The notes under the pieces are model-generated. The model saw only the letters and a list, made by a program, of their open reading frames with translations. It was not told the DNA's origin and did no database searches. From positions 1-31,636 of the forward strand of contig CAJWGH010000001.1 of assembly GCA_913031095.1 (NCBI GenBank): a stretch of DNA of 31,636 bases. Reading direction: 5' to 3'. Position numbers and translations under genes: made by a program. Source of the stretch: an uncultured Chloroflexota bacterium (GTDB lineage: Bacteria > Chloroflexota > Dehalococcoidia > UBA3495). Shown here piece by piece: positions 15,428 through 24,821 of this stretch (within the stretch, counting starts at the first letter, position 1; every line of letters begins with the position of its first letter).

Positions 15428-15592
15428 CGCTCTGGTCCATCACTGCAGCTTATTCTTTACTTGGCTTTTACTGGTATATTATGCGTCCAACAACCACGAT
15501 TGCTCAACGCGGGCCGAAACGAATCGTGCGGCTATATCGAATCGGCCTCGGAGTGGTAACGAGAACGCCAACCCAAATCATTGGAGAAGACA

Positions 15593-16741
15593 ATGGCCAC
15601 CACAGAATGGGGCAGCATCTACAAAGAGTTGGGCGCCACGCCCGTCATCAACGCCACCGGGAGCGTCACCATGCTGGGTGGCTCAACCCCAGCGCCCGAG
15701 GTCAAAGAGGCGATGGAACGGGCCGAAGGTGCGTATATCCCGCTTATGGAGCTTGAAGAAAAAGCAGGCACCGCTATCGCCAATATGGTCAATGTCCCGG
15801 CCGCCTACATCACCTCCGGGGCAGGTTCGGCCCTCACCCTGGCCACCGCCGCCTGCATGGCTGGAGACGACGACGCCAAGATCCAACAGTTGCCTGATAC
15901 CACAGGCATGAAGAACGAGGTCCTGATCCAGGAACGTCAGCGGTACTGGTACGACCGATGCCTGGAACTGGCCGGCGCCAAACTGGTGATGTTCGGCAAT
16001 GCTGGAGGCACGACACGTAAGGACTTGGAAGATGCCATCAGCCCCGATACCGCCGCCGTCCACTATTACGCGGTTGCCCAAGAACCCGACCCTCAGGCCC
16101 TCTCGCTGGAAGATACCATAGAGATTGCCCACGACAAGGGTGTTCCAGTTTTAGTTGACGCCGCTGGTCAGATCTATCCCCTCGACCTATTCGGCAGTTA
16201 CGTGCGCATGGGAGCCGACTTCCAATGCACCGCTGCCAAGTATATGAGCTCTCCCCAATCCACTGGCCTGGCCTTCGGCAGCGAGGATATGATCCGTAAG
16301 CTGGCTCTACAATCGTTCGTTAGCTATGAAGGGCGGCGCATCCGCGGGGTCGGCCGCCCTCAAAAAGTCGACCGTCAAGAGATGGTCGGCGCAGTGGCGG
16401 CGGTCCGGCGCTGGATGACAATGAACCACGAAGAACGCTTGGCTGAAACCGAGACCAAATGCCGTAATATGCTGGATCCATTGCGGGGAATAGCGGGCGT
16501 CACAGTTGAACTGATCGACAACATCATAGGTCACCAACCCTACGGTGTGACCCTCGAAGTGAACTCCAGTGTGACCGGTATCTCCGCGCACGATGTGGTT
16601 GACCTACTCAAGGCTGGGGACCCTCCCATCTGGACCCGCGTCAGAGAAGGAGACACTGGAATCGTGCTCCATGCCTTTGGCCTTAACGAAGGTGAGGACA
16701 AAATCGTCGGCCAGCGCATAGCGGCGCTGTTCAGAAAATAG
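15593..16741 (+). CDS. SelA-like/fold-type I PLP enzyme
   Basis: From ATG 15593 (ribosome-binding site GGAGAAG 3 bases before it; a TTG at 15581 would place that site inside the coding region) the protein is 382 residues. It is a fold-type I PLP enzyme of the selenocysteine-synthase-like (COG1921) group, near the D-glucosaminate-6-phosphate ammonia-lyase-type proteins. Visible features are PVINATGSVTMLGGS at 17-31, AAYITSGAGSALTLATAAC (71-89), the PLP-nitrogen-binding Asp in VPVLVDAAGQ (D189) and the Schiff-base Lys in TAAKYMSSPQSTGLAFG (K216). True SelA is longer and acts on seryl-tRNA; this is not SelA. The reaction may be elimination or aldol-type on an amino or hydroxy acid, but the sequence does not tell. 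It is convergent with the beta-propeller gene, 26 bases apart. Confidence 0.8.
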   Translation: MATTEWGSIYKELGATPVINATGSVTMLGGSTPAPEVKEAMERAEGAYIPLMELEEKAGTAIANMVNVPAAYITSGAGSALTLATAACMAGDDDAKIQQLPDTTGMKNEVLIQERQRYWYDRCLELAGAKLVMFGNAGGTTRKDLEDAISPDTAAVHYYAVAQEPDPQALSLEDTIEIAHDKGVPVLVDAAGQIYPLDLFGSYVRMGADFQCTAAKYMSSPQSTGLAFGSEDMIRKLALQSFVSYEGRRIRGVGRPQKVDRQEMVGAVAAVRRWMTMNHEERLAETETKCRNMLDPLRGIAGVTVELIDNIIGHQPYGVTLEVNSSVTGISAHDVVDLLKAGDPPIWTRVREGDTGIVLHAFGLNEGEDKIVGQRIAALFRK

Positions 16742-16767
16742 TCGACAAGGACCGGCGTGGCCTGTCG

Positions 16768-17868
16768 TTAGAGATGGCTGATCTCTTCCGGAAGATAATG
16801 AGTTGCTCTAAACACTCGGTTCACCACCGCGTTCTCTGCGTCTTCGTAGAAATGGGGGTTGATGTACTCCCAGACCACCTCTCCATCCGGCGCAACCTGA
16901 AACATCCGGCCGAACATTCCTTCGGTGATCAGAGTATTGCCGTTGGGTAGTCTGCGGGCCCCAGATATATAGGGGCTGAAGAAGTTGTAGGCCGGTGTGT
17001 CGAAATACTCCCACACGATCTGGTTCGTCGTCGGGTCAACCTCAATCACCCTTGAGAAAGGCAGGGCGTGGTGTGCGCTATGAGAGCCGTTGTCATAAAC
17101 CAATACGTTTCCGTTGGACAGTTGATTGGGGTCATGCTGCTGAGCCAATTCCTCTCCATCGAGACGCCAAACTATCTCACCATTGGTTTTGTCGATCATC
17201 CCCACAGTCGAGATGTTCCTGAAGCTGAACATCACCCGGTTATCTGAAACTTCAGACACGGTGTTGCCGTGGCTCCACTCATCTCGTGAGTCGTTGAAGG
17301 TGATGATGTCCCGCTCTAGATCCAAATGCTCCATCGCATGCCATTCCCATACCCGTTTACCCGAAGCATCGACTTCCACGATGACGTCAGCCCACATGCC
17401 ATTCTCGCCGGTTGCGGGATTGCCTCCTTTGACTTTGGCCGCGAGGTCCGGTGGCACCAGCTCCACAGTCAGATATATAGCCCCGCCCGATGCTGTGCGC
17501 CTTGCATCATGATGATGGTCTTTGTCACGGTGCTCCCAAATCACGTTCCCATCCCAGTCCACCTCCATCATCACTCCGCCCTTGAACCGCTTCCAAGATT
17601 GGAAACGGTCCCACATGTCGTCCCGAACCTTCCCCCCATAAAAGAGATTACCGTTGGGCAGCAGATAGCCGTACAGGCCGGGCGGGTCGGGCATCTTCCA
17701 TTGGTGTACCTCTTCCCCATCCAAGTTAAGCAAATAGACATCCCCAGGCCCGTTCATAGGGGCGTAAAGGGTATAACCCGGGCACGCCCGGGTTCGGTCT
17801 AAGGCAGTAAGTCCAGTCTTGCTCATTCGCCGACGCGTCTGATTATCGATGGCCATATCATTATCCAA
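16768..17868 (-). CDS. Arylsulfotransferase-like beta-propeller protein
   Basis: The 366-residue protein is built of repeated beta-sheet blades, each with a G-x-(V/I)-(V/I)-W-x pattern: DGNVIWEHRD, SGKRVWEWHAMEH, NGEIVWRLDG, TNQIVWEYFD and DGEVVWEYIN, with LPNGNLF / LSNGNVLV / LPNGNTLI turns between. This is the arylsulfotransferase (ASST) family layout. Bacterial ASST transfers sulfate between phenols and is usually exported; here no signal peptide is visible, so it may be cytoplasmic or not a sulfotransferase at all. A His-rich stretch (KDHHHDARR, about 116-124) could be part of an active site, but I cannot assign the catalytic His. It is 11 bases downstream of the P450 gene and surely co-transcribed, linking it to aromatic or phenolic substrates. 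Confidence 0.75.
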   Translation of the reverse strand: MDNDMAIDNQTRRRMSKTGLTALDRTRACPGYTLYAPMNGPGDVYLLNLDGEEVHQWKMPDPPGLYGYLLPNGNLFYGGKVRDDMWDRFQSWKRFKGGVMMEVDWDGNVIWEHRDKDHHHDARRTASGGAIYLTVELVPPDLAAKVKGGNPATGENGMWADVIVEVDASGKRVWEWHAMEHLDLERDIITFNDSRDEWSHGNTVSEVSDNRVMFSFRNISTVGMIDKTNGEIVWRLDGEELAQQHDPNQLSNGNVLVYDNGSHSAHHALPFSRVIEVDPTTNQIVWEYFDTPAYNFFSPYISGARRLPNGNTLITEGMFGRMFQVAPDGEVVWEYINPHFYEDAENAVVNRVFRATHYLPEEISHL

Positions 17869-17879
17869 TCATCCGATTT

Positions 17880-19109
17880 TTACGAACGTCCCTTTCCCCG
17901 AAATTTGACGGGCAGCCTGTCCAATGTGCGAACGGAGTTGTTGGGGCGCCAAATGACGTCTCCCGCAAGCTCTATCGACTCTACTTTGTTGGCAATAACG
18001 CTCAACATGATATCGAGTTCAGCTCGCGCCACGTTCTGTCCGACGCAGCCATGAACGCCGACTCCCAAAGCCAGATGGTCGGTCGGCTTTCGCTCAATAT
18101 CGAACCTGTCAGCCTCGGGCCAGTGGCCTTCATCAAGATTGGCTGAACCCAGAACGCAGAGAATCTTGGTGCCTTCTTCGATCTTGACTCCGCTCACCTC
18201 GGTGTCCACGTTGGCAGTGCGGCAAAATGTATGAATCGGAGAGGTGTACCGCAGCGTTTCCTCAAAGGTCCAGACGGAGAGGGTAGGGTCGACCTTCAGC
18301 TGCTGGAACTGTTCGGGGTTGTTTGCCAAGCACCAAACGGCGCTGCCGAGAGCCGCAACCGTGGTATCAACCCCAGCCGACAGCAGCGAACGCACCAGCA
18401 GCCCGGCCTCTTCCACGGTGACTTCGCCGGTATCAGCACCAGCATAGATCGCCCCACCGAATCCTTCAGGGTCCAAGCGTTCCCGCTGGCACTGCTCCAT
18501 TATCCACGGTACAACATCCGGTCCTTTAGCCATGGCATTACGGCGTAATTCGTTATCGGGGCCGATGGCGTTGAAAACCATCTCGCCATAATCTACCAAC
18601 TTCCTACGGTCGATTTCCCGAAGCCCAACCGCCTGTGGGAACACCGTTGTGGGGAAAGTTTCCGCCAATTCCTCCACAGCTTCAAAAGTGCCTTTTTCCA
18701 AAAGCTTGTCCACTAACATTTCCGCGTCCAGCAAGAAAGAGTCTCTCAGATTTCTAACTACTGTAGGAGATAGCGCACGCTCGATCACCGCCCTTGTATT
18801 GGTGTGATATGGAGGGTCAACTTCTAGGACTATGCTCGGTGGCCGCCACGGTTCTTCCAAGCTAAAGTCCTGCAGACCGACTCCTCGTGAAGATACGAAC
18901 CGCTCCCAATCGGAGAACACTTCACGGGTTTCTGCGTACCGTCCACATGCCAGGACCGAGTATTCGGGTATGTAGACAAATGGGCCTTTGGACCGCAACT
19001 CGGTGTAGTAGTCGGTGGGACTGGTGAGGATCTCGGGGTCAAATGGGTCAACATCCCACACCGGCACACCGGCCGGAACATCGATCTCTCTGTGGCCTTC
19101 TATCATCAT
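17880..19109 (-). CDS. Cytochrome P450, CYP199-like (para-substituted benzoate type)
   Basis: The 409-residue protein is a complete soluble bacterial P450. It shows the I-helix AGVDTT, the ExxR motif EETLRY and the heme loop LALGVGVHGCVGQ with the thiolate C355; the usual Phe at the start of that loop is Leu. Several stretches are close to CYP199 enzymes from memory: SSRGVGLQDF, PWRPPSIVLEVDPPYHT, LLVRSLLSAGVDTTV and LGSANLDEGHW. CYP199 enzymes oxidise para-substituted benzoates, including O-demethylation of 4-methoxybenzoate, and need a ferredoxin and reductase, none seen here. GGTGGGG precedes the start; a second in-frame ATG one codon later is an equal option. It heads an operon with the ASST-like gene. 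The CYP199 subfamily call is inference; the P450 call is firm. Confidence 0.93.
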   Translation of the reverse strand: MMIEGHREIDVPAGVPVWDVDPFDPEILTSPTDYYTELRSKGPFVYIPEYSVLACGRYAETREVFSDWERFVSSRGVGLQDFSLEEPWRPPSIVLEVDPPYHTNTRAVIERALSPTVVRNLRDSFLLDAEMLVDKLLEKGTFEAVEELAETFPTTVFPQAVGLREIDRRKLVDYGEMVFNAIGPDNELRRNAMAKGPDVVPWIMEQCQRERLDPEGFGGAIYAGADTGEVTVEEAGLLVRSLLSAGVDTTVAALGSAVWCLANNPEQFQQLKVDPTLSVWTFEETLRYTSPIHTFCRTANVDTEVSGVKIEEGTKILCVLGSANLDEGHWPEADRFDIERKPTDHLALGVGVHGCVGQNVARAELDIMLSVIANKVESIELAGDVIWRPNNSVRTLDRLPVKFRGKGRS

Positions 19110-19304
19110 GATGCCCCACCCAACTTATAGAAGTTATGCTCCGGTGAATGATACCTGTTTCCCTTGGGTAATTTCTATCCAAAAATGAGCTCGTCGCAGA
19201 AGTGGGTAAGGTGAACACACGGCAAAGACAGAGTGATGTGACACAACGTGGGATTGCGATACAGATCGTCATTACGCTTCTTAGACTAGATCAAAGAGAT
19301 GTAG

Positions 19305-19345
19305 AAAAAGAGGAGGCCCCGGTAGAACCGGGGCCTCCTCTTTTT
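19305..19345. terminator. Bidirectional intrinsic terminator
   Basis: A perfect 18-bp stem (19305-19322 with 19328-19345) closes a 5-base loop TAGAA; it is A5 at one side and T5 at the other, so it can end transcripts from both strands. It lies just after the end of the small - strand gene at 19363. On the left is the promoter side of the P450 gene, which it insulates. Confidence 0.92.
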
Positions 19346-19362
19346 CGATGATTTCCTGCAGC

Positions 19363-19656
19363 CTAGGTTGGCCACGGATACTCTTCCACCGGTGGCGGCG
19401 GCGAACCGGGCGGCGCCGGTTCCAACCAGTCTTCCGAAATCGTCTCGGTTATTCCGTTATCAATCGTGACGTAGTACTCCGGCGGTACGTCTACCTCCCG
19501 TTCCAGCAAAGTGCCGGTCCAGTCTTGAAACAGCTGCGGTGCGATCACACCCAGTGCCCCCTTCGCCCCTTCTGAGGGAGGCCTATACGGCCCGCCATCG
19601 CGGGTCTTGATCAACACTCGCTGTTCTGTTTGGTAGATATGGTGTCTTATAGGCAT
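19363..19656 (-). CDS. Small protein of unknown function, proline-rich C-terminus
   Basis: I do not recognise this 97-residue protein. It has a basic N-terminus (MPIRHHIYQTEQRVLIKTRD), a mixed middle (GVIAPQLFQDWTGTLL, VDVPPEYYVTIDNGITETI) and an acidic, proline-rich tail (EPAPPGSPPPPVEEYPW). There is no signal peptide or membrane segment. It fills the space between the NIPSNAP gene (34 bases upstream, same strand) and a strong terminator, so it is likely transcribed with it. No clear ribosome-binding site is seen, which lowers confidence that it is translated from this start. Confidence 0.5.
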   Translation of the reverse strand: MPIRHHIYQTEQRVLIKTRDGGPYRPPSEGAKGALGVIAPQLFQDWTGTLLEREVDVPPEYYVTIDNGITETISEDWLEPAPPGSPPPPVEEYPWPT

Positions 19657-19690
19657 AAGTCAGTTTGACCGAGCTTGGCTTCTTGGTTCT

Positions 19691-20302
19691 CTAGTGCATC
19701 GGAGAGAAGCTGGCTGGCACCATGATCTTGTTCTCTTGACGGACACGTCCTGGCGCTCCGGAGGGCCAACCCTCAATCTTCTTAGCCCTAACCTCAGCCC
19801 GGTGGTTCAGGTCTTTGTAAGGCCAGATGTGCATCCACCGGTTCAGTCCGCCGAACTCGGTGAACATTCCTGCCGCTAAGGGAGAGTGCTTCTCTCGTTC
19901 GGGTAGAGATGCTTCCCATCGTTTCAACAGCTCTGGGATCGAGCCAGGTTCATAAGTGTAAGTGCGCATCTCATAGATATCGCCCAGAGCCTGGTCGCCG
20001 CCCATGGGTTTCATGAACGGGGCGGGGTTCCAGATTTCTGAGTTCATGTTCAGGATGTTCCCCGGTGTGATCTTGGGCGGCCAGTTGGGGTCTTTTCCGG
20101 CTGCCGCCCGGACGCTGTCACGCTCTTCTAGATTCTCGTAACCCCAGACATGGATGATCTGGTTCAAAGGGCCGATTTCGGTGTGCCAAAAAGCGGCAAT
20201 AGGGCCATATTTCTCCCGGTGAGGCAATGCCTCGGCAAAGGCTTCCTCGGCTTGGGGAATGGCTCCGGGCTTAAGATCGTAGGTGCGCACTTCGTAAATC
20301 AT
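19691..20302 (-). CDS. NIPSNAP-family protein, two tandem domains
   Basis: The 203 residues hold two ferredoxin-like NIPSNAP domains. The first starts MIYEVRTYDLKPGAIP and has IGPLNQIIHVWGYENLEERDSVR; the second starts IYEMRTYTYEPGSIP at about 108 and has FGGLNRWMHIWPYKDLNHRAEVR. The matched blocks (Y-E-x-R-T-Y, LN-x-x-x-H-x-W-x-Y) show an internal duplication. Family function is poorly defined; in bacteria these alpha-beta-barrel-type proteins often accompany catabolic enzymes. GGAGAGAG, right before the ATG, gives a firm start. It lies downstream of the TypA gene on the same strand with a 148-base gap lacking a terminator, so it may have its own promoter or receive readthrough. Confidence 0.9.
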   Translation of the reverse strand: MIYEVRTYDLKPGAIPQAEEAFAEALPHREKYGPIAAFWHTEIGPLNQIIHVWGYENLEERDSVRAAAGKDPNWPPKITPGNILNMNSEIWNPAPFMKPMGGDQALGDIYEMRTYTYEPGSIPELLKRWEASLPEREKHSPLAAGMFTEFGGLNRWMHIWPYKDLNHRAEVRAKKIEGWPSGAPGRVRQENKIMVPASFSPMH

Positions 20303-20450
20303 TTCTCTCTCCGCAGCAATCTTTTGGCTGTTCGTTTAACTGACCACAGGGGGCTACCTTGAGGTGGGTATCATATCCCAGCAGGCTTCTCAGCCGCCAG
20401 TGTACCAAATGCAGAGGGATCCAAGTCAGCAGAAGTAGGCCTCAGACCTG

Positions 20451-22361
20451 CTAGTCCCTGGCACGGACTCCATCGCGGCGAGTACGTTTGCGGTCCAGGG
20501 CAGAGAGGTCCATCTTTCGGAGGCGGAAATTCTGGGGAGTGACCTCAACCAGTTCATCGTCGGATATAAACTCCAACGCTTCTTCCAGGCTCATAATCAC
20601 TGTGGCATTCAACCTTTTGGCCACATCTGCCGTCGAAGAACGCATATTCGTCAACTTCTTTTCTTTGCAAACATTGATCTCGATATCGCCTTCGCGGCGG
20701 TGCGATCCGACGATCATACCCTCATAGACATCGGTACCCGGGTCTATGAAGGTGTCCCCTCGGCCTTGGGCGTTGAGCAAGCCGTAGGTGACAGAGGTCC
20801 CTCGTTCGGAGGCCACCAGCACGCCGCCTGGTTGGCCTTTGATCTCACCTTCCATCGGCTCATACGACGTGAATATGCTGCTCTTTAGACCGTCGCCACG
20901 ACAGGTGCGCAAGAAGAATGAATTGAACCCGATCAGGCCTCGAGTGGGAATTTTATACTCCATGTGAACGTAGCTATTGTCGTCGTAGCGCATATCGAGG
21001 AGTTGGGCCAACCGCCCGGAGAGATACTCGGTAAGAGCCCCTACATATTCATCATGGGTGCTGATGTTCAAGATCTCATAGGGCTCGTGAATCTTGCCAT
21101 CGATCACCTTGGTCACGGGCTCAGGCCTCGACACCTGAAACTCAAATTGTTCCCGGCGCATGGTCTCAACAAGGATCGAGAGGTGCAGCTCACCCCTGCC
21201 AGCCACCACGAATACGTCCGAACTAGAGGTAGGTTCGACCTGCAGGCTGACGTTAGTCCGCAGCTCCCGGAAGAGCCGGTCACGGAGGTTACGGGAGGTG
21301 CAGTGTTCTCCTTCCTTTCCCATGAATGGGGAGGTGCTCACTCCGAAAGTCATCCTAACTGTCGGCTCTTCTATGTCGATGGTAGGTAATGCTTCCGGGT
21401 GTTCTATTGAAGAGATGGTGTCCCCGATGGAGACTCCCTCAGGGCCTGTTAATGCAACGATATCCCCTGCCCTAGCTTCTGGCACCTCAACCCGCTCCAT
21501 GCCCCGAAAAACGAATATACGCTCCAGATTATGAACTGAAGATTCGCCCCCGCGGCCCAGTAGGGCTACGTTGTCGCGGAGCTTAAGGGTTCCTCTGGTG
21601 ACGCGGCCCAGGGCCACCTGACCCAGATAGTTGTCATAGTCTAGTGCCGCCACCAGCATCTGCAGCGGGGCGTCAGGGTCGCCCGTGGGCGCCGGCACAG
21701 ACTCCAATATGGCTTTGAATAGAGGAACCATGTCAGTGCCGAGCACTTCAGGGTCGGTGGTGGCATAACCAGCCTTGGCCGACGCGTAGATGATCGGGAA
21801 TTCAAGCTGCTCGGCGTTGGTAGCAAGTTCCAAGAATAGGTCTTGGACCATCTCCACCACTTCAGCCACGCGCGCTTCCGGGCGGTCCATCTTGTTGATG
21901 ACCACCATTGGGGTGACACTCTGCTGCAACGCCTGGCGCAGAACGTAGGTTGTTTGAGGCATGGGGCCATCAACGGCATCAACCAATAGCAAACAGCCAT
22001 CGGCCATATTCATGATTCGCTCCACCTCGCCACTGAAATCGGCGTGGCCCGGCGTATCTATGATATTGATGCGGACACCGTCGTAGGAGACCGACGCATT
22101 CTTGGCGAGGATGGTGATGCCCCGCTCCCGCTCAAGCGGGTTGGTGTCCATGATCAGTTCCCCAACCTGTTGGTGGGCACGGAATACCTGGCCTTGTTTC
22201 AATAAAGCGTCGACCAGCGTAGTTTTGCCGTGGTCGACATGTGCGATGATGGCCAGATTGCGTATGTCGTTGTTCTCAAAACCGTTCAAATCAAATAACC
22301 CCACTGACCATGATAGCATCCGGTCGATAATATTGTTGGACTTAACATATTCGGCCACCAA
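20451..22361 (-). CDS. typA: Ribosome-associated GTPase TypA/BipA
   Basis: A translational GTPase of about 600 residues after the variable N-terminus. G1 is [10 protein letters not shown], the switch region has ERERGITI, G3 is DTPGHADF, G4 is NKMDRP, and G5 falls in YASAKAG. It lacks EF-G domain IV and has the TypA C-terminal domain ([39 protein letters not shown]). TypA helps 50S subunit assembly and growth under stress such as cold. The longest frame starts at 22361, but family members begin a few residues before [16 protein letters not shown] start at ATG 22319, or at a TTG two codons after GLF with a GTGGGG upstream, is more likely. It is the only clear housekeeping gene in the window. 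Confidence 0.97.
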   Translation of the reverse strand: MVAEYVKSNNIIDRMLSWSVGLFDLNGFENNDIRNLAIIAHVDHGKTTLVDALLKQGQVFRAHQQVGELIMDTNPLERERGITILAKNASVSYDGVRINIIDTPGHADFSGEVERIMNMADGCLLLVDAVDGPMPQTTYVLRQALQQSVTPMVVINKMDRPEARVAEVVEMVQDLFLELATNAEQLEFPIIYASAKAGYATTDPEVLGTDMVPLFKAILESVPAPTGDPDAPLQMLVAALDYDNYLGQVALGRVTRGTLKLRDNVALLGRGGESSVHNLERIFVFRGMERVEVPEARAGDIVALTGPEGVSIGDTISSIEHPEALPTIDIEEPTVRMTFGVSTSPFMGKEGEHCTSRNLRDRLFRELRTNVSLQVEPTSSSDVFVVAGRGELHLSILVETMRREQFEFQVSRPEPVTKVIDGKIHEPYEILNISTHDEYVGALTEYLSGRLAQLLDMRYDDNSYVHMEYKIPTRGLIGFNSFFLRTCRGDGLKSSIFTSYEPMEGEIKGQPGGVLVASERGTSVTYGLLNAQGRGDTFIDPGTDVYEGMIVGSHRREGDIEINVCKEKKLTNMRSSTADVAKRLNATVIMSLEEALEFISDDELVEVTPQNFRLRKMDLSALDRKRTRRDGVRARD

Positions 22362-22517
22362 TGGCCGTCGGCATCAAAGATACCTCGGCCGGTAACCCGT
22401 GCAAAAATCAAAGAGAAGCCAAACGAAGGTTCTCTCTGGTTCGGTTATACGCAGGGACAGGTTTTCAATCGGCGCTCAGTTCCAGGGTCATCGCACCGCC
22501 TCATCTGAAGAGTAATA

Positions 22518-22526
22518 TGGCATAAT
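22518..22526 (+). promoter_or_regulatory. Candidate extended -10 promoter of the molybdenum-hydroxylase gene
   Basis: TGGCATAAT at 22518-22526 is an extended -10 (TG-x-CATAAT) about 50 bases before the ATG at 22576. No good -35 lies 16-18 bases before it, which extended -10 promoters can do without. Confidence 0.35.
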
Positions 22527-22575
22527 CCTCATGACTAAAAGCCTCGTTCATCATTACCAACAAATGGAGTGAATT

Positions 22576-24804
22576 ATGGCTGCCACAGGCACTGCCATCG
22601 GACGGTCCATCACCAGAGGAGAAGGCCCAGACAAGGTATCAGGCAAAGCGGTCTACGCCGCGGATATCTCACTGCCGGGCATGCTCTGGGGCAAGATACT
22701 GCGTAGCCCCTACCCTTACGCCCGCATCAAGATCATCGACACCTCTGCGGCTGAAGCCTTGCCCGGTGTCCACGCCGTGGTGACTGGGCAAGACATGCCC
22801 GGCGCCAAGATCGGCCGACGCATGGTGGATATGCCGGTCCTGGCCCAAGACGTAGTACGCTTCGTGGGCGAGAAGGTCGCCGCCGTAGCTGCCATCGACA
22901 ATGAGACCGCCGACGAAGCTCTCCTGTTGATCAATGTTGAGTACGAGGAACTGGACCCGGTCTATGATGCCGAAGAGGCCATGAAGACCGAAGCGCCAGA
23001 GCTACACCCGGACATGGAGGCTTACGTTGGGCTTCCTGAGCCTCCGTCCGGCATCCGAAATGCCTTTGCCCACATCACCTGGGAGAAGGGAGACGTGAAC
23101 CAAGGATTCAAAGAATCCGACCTGATTTTTGAGCACACATTCAACGCCCAGCTGATGCATCAAGGCTACATCGAACCTCACGCCTGTGTGGTCAGCGCCG
23201 ACCCTTCCTCTGAAGGACAGGTGCATATATGGGCCAACAACAAAGACCCATATATGCTGCGCGACCAGCTCTCCGGTGCATGGGGTGTGCCTGTAGAGAG
23301 TATCGTTCTCCATCCTAGTACCATCGGCGGAGACTTCGGCGGCAAGGGTTCGTTCATGGACGTTCCCCTCTGTTACTACTTGTCCAAGAAATCAGGCCGC
23401 CCGGTGAAAATGGTGATGGACTACATCCAAGAGCTTATGGCTGGTAACCCACGCCACCCAGCAGTGATGACGATTAAGACCGGCGTGATGAAGGATGGCA
23501 CCATCAAAGCGCGTCAGGCTAGGGCGGTCTTCGACAGTGGCGCGTACGCCGCCTTCAAGCCCACGGTCTACCTGCGGGGCGCCGACCATCTATGCGGCGT
23601 TTATAACATGCCCCACGCCAAGATCGACAGTTACACCGTCTACACCAACAACGTCCCCCGAGGCCACATGCGCAGTCCCGCCAAACCCCAAGTGGTCTTT
23701 GCCGTTGAATCCCACATGGACATGATCGCTAAAGAGCTTGGCATGGACGCCTACCAGTTCCGGCTAAAGAACGTTATGCGGGAAGGAGACGCCTCGCCCA
23801 TCGGACGTCATTGGCAGCAGATCAAAGCTTTAGAAACTTTGGAAGCAGCAGCTGAAGCAGCAGATATGGATAAACACCTTCCAACTAACACAGGTCGAGG
23901 CATGGCCATGACTGATCTAGTGCAGGGTACCGGTCAGTTCGCGGCGAAGATCGGCCTTACCAACGAAGGCAACCCCGAACTTCATATGGCTTTCTGGGAT
24001 ACCGGCACCGGGTCCCACACAGTCCTACGCCAGATGGTAGCCGAGGAGTTGACCCTAGACACCTCAGATATCCAGATCGTTCTGGAGAACACGGGAAACA
24101 TGCCTTACAGTTCGGGCTCGGGCGGTAGCAGGGTAACCTACACCGCCGGACAGGCCGTTGTCGGCGCTGCCCGGGAGCTCCGCGGCAAGCTGGTAGAGGC
24201 CGCCTCACCTCTCCTAGACGCCCCGGAAGAACAGGTGACCATGGAGAACGGACGCCTGGTAGCAGCGGGCCGGAGCATGACCATCGCTGAGGTCATAGCC
24301 CGAACCGGCGGCGAGGAACTCACCGGGCAAACCAGCGTCACCTCCGAGACACCTGAACTAACATCGTTCTGCACTCAGATCGCCGAGGTCCACGTTGACA
24401 CCGACACAGGCGAAGTCACGGTCAATAAAATCATCTCTGCCCACGACATCGGCGCCATCCTGAACCCGCTGAACCACCAGGGACAGGTGGAGGGCGGTAT
24501 GATTCAAGGCTTGGGCTACGCCCTCATGGAAGAGCTGCATCTGGAAGACGGCCACATCTCTACCTTGAGCCTAGGAGACTACAAGATACCCACATCAGCT
24601 GACGTTCCACCCATGGAAACCGTCCTGGTCCAAGGCGACGCTGGCCCAGCCCCTTACGAAAGCAAGGGCATCGGAGAAAGCAGCAACATCCCCGTAGCCG
24701 GCGCCATAGCCAACGCTGTCTTCGACGCCGTGGGGGTACGCATAACGGACCTGCCGGTTACCGCAGAAAAGGTGCTGGCCGGGTTACGGGAATTAGGGAA
24801 ATAG
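22576..24804 (+). CDS. Molybdenum hydroxylase large subunit (xanthine dehydrogenase / CoxL family)
   Basis: The 742-residue protein matches the molybdopterin-binding large subunit of the xanthine oxidase family. It has the small a/b-hammerhead domain at the N-terminus (GKAVYAADISLPGMLWGKIL), the GGDFGGKG motif at about 255, GHMRSPAKPQ near 375, GSGGSRVTYTAGQAV near 515-530 and the C-terminal KGIGES block with the catalytic Glu at E701. These enzymes hydroxylate aromatic heterocycles or aldehydes, or reduce hydroxybenzoyl-CoA, with water as the oxygen source. Normally FAD (CoxM) and 2Fe-2S (CoxS) subunits are adjacent; neither is here, so it is an orphan subunit or borrows partners. The VGEPP-type loop reads IGESS. 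It is followed 17 bases later by the luciferase-like gene, likely the same operon. Confidence 0.93.
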   Translation: MAATGTAIGRSITRGEGPDKVSGKAVYAADISLPGMLWGKILRSPYPYARIKIIDTSAAEALPGVHAVVTGQDMPGAKIGRRMVDMPVLAQDVVRFVGEKVAAVAAIDNETADEALLLINVEYEELDPVYDAEEAMKTEAPELHPDMEAYVGLPEPPSGIRNAFAHITWEKGDVNQGFKESDLIFEHTFNAQLMHQGYIEPHACVVSADPSSEGQVHIWANNKDPYMLRDQLSGAWGVPVESIVLHPSTIGGDFGGKGSFMDVPLCYYLSKKSGRPVKMVMDYIQELMAGNPRHPAVMTIKTGVMKDGTIKARQARAVFDSGAYAAFKPTVYLRGADHLCGVYNMPHAKIDSYTVYTNNVPRGHMRSPAKPQVVFAVESHMDMIAKELGMDAYQFRLKNVMREGDASPIGRHWQQIKALETLEAAAEAADMDKHLPTNTGRGMAMTDLVQGTGQFAAKIGLTNEGNPELHMAFWDTGTGSHTVLRQMVAEELTLDTSDIQIVLENTGNMPYSSGSGGSRVTYTAGQAVVGAARELRGKLVEAASPLLDAPEEQVTMENGRLVAAGRSMTIAEVIARTGGEELTGQTSVTSETPELTSFCTQIAEVHVDTDTGEVTVNKIISAHDIGAILNPLNHQGQVEGGMIQGLGYALMEELHLEDGHISTLSLGDYKIPTSADVPPMETVLVQGDAGPAPYESKGIGESSNIPVAGAIANAVFDAVGVRITDLPVTAEKVLAGLRELGK

Positions 24805-24821
24805 GTCTGGACCAAGGTTAA

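Noticed and set aside
15363..15911. Two + strand frames across the carboxyltransferase start and the PLP enzyme start
   Set aside because: They cross the divergent promoter region and shadow two confident genes in other frames, with no recognisable domain.
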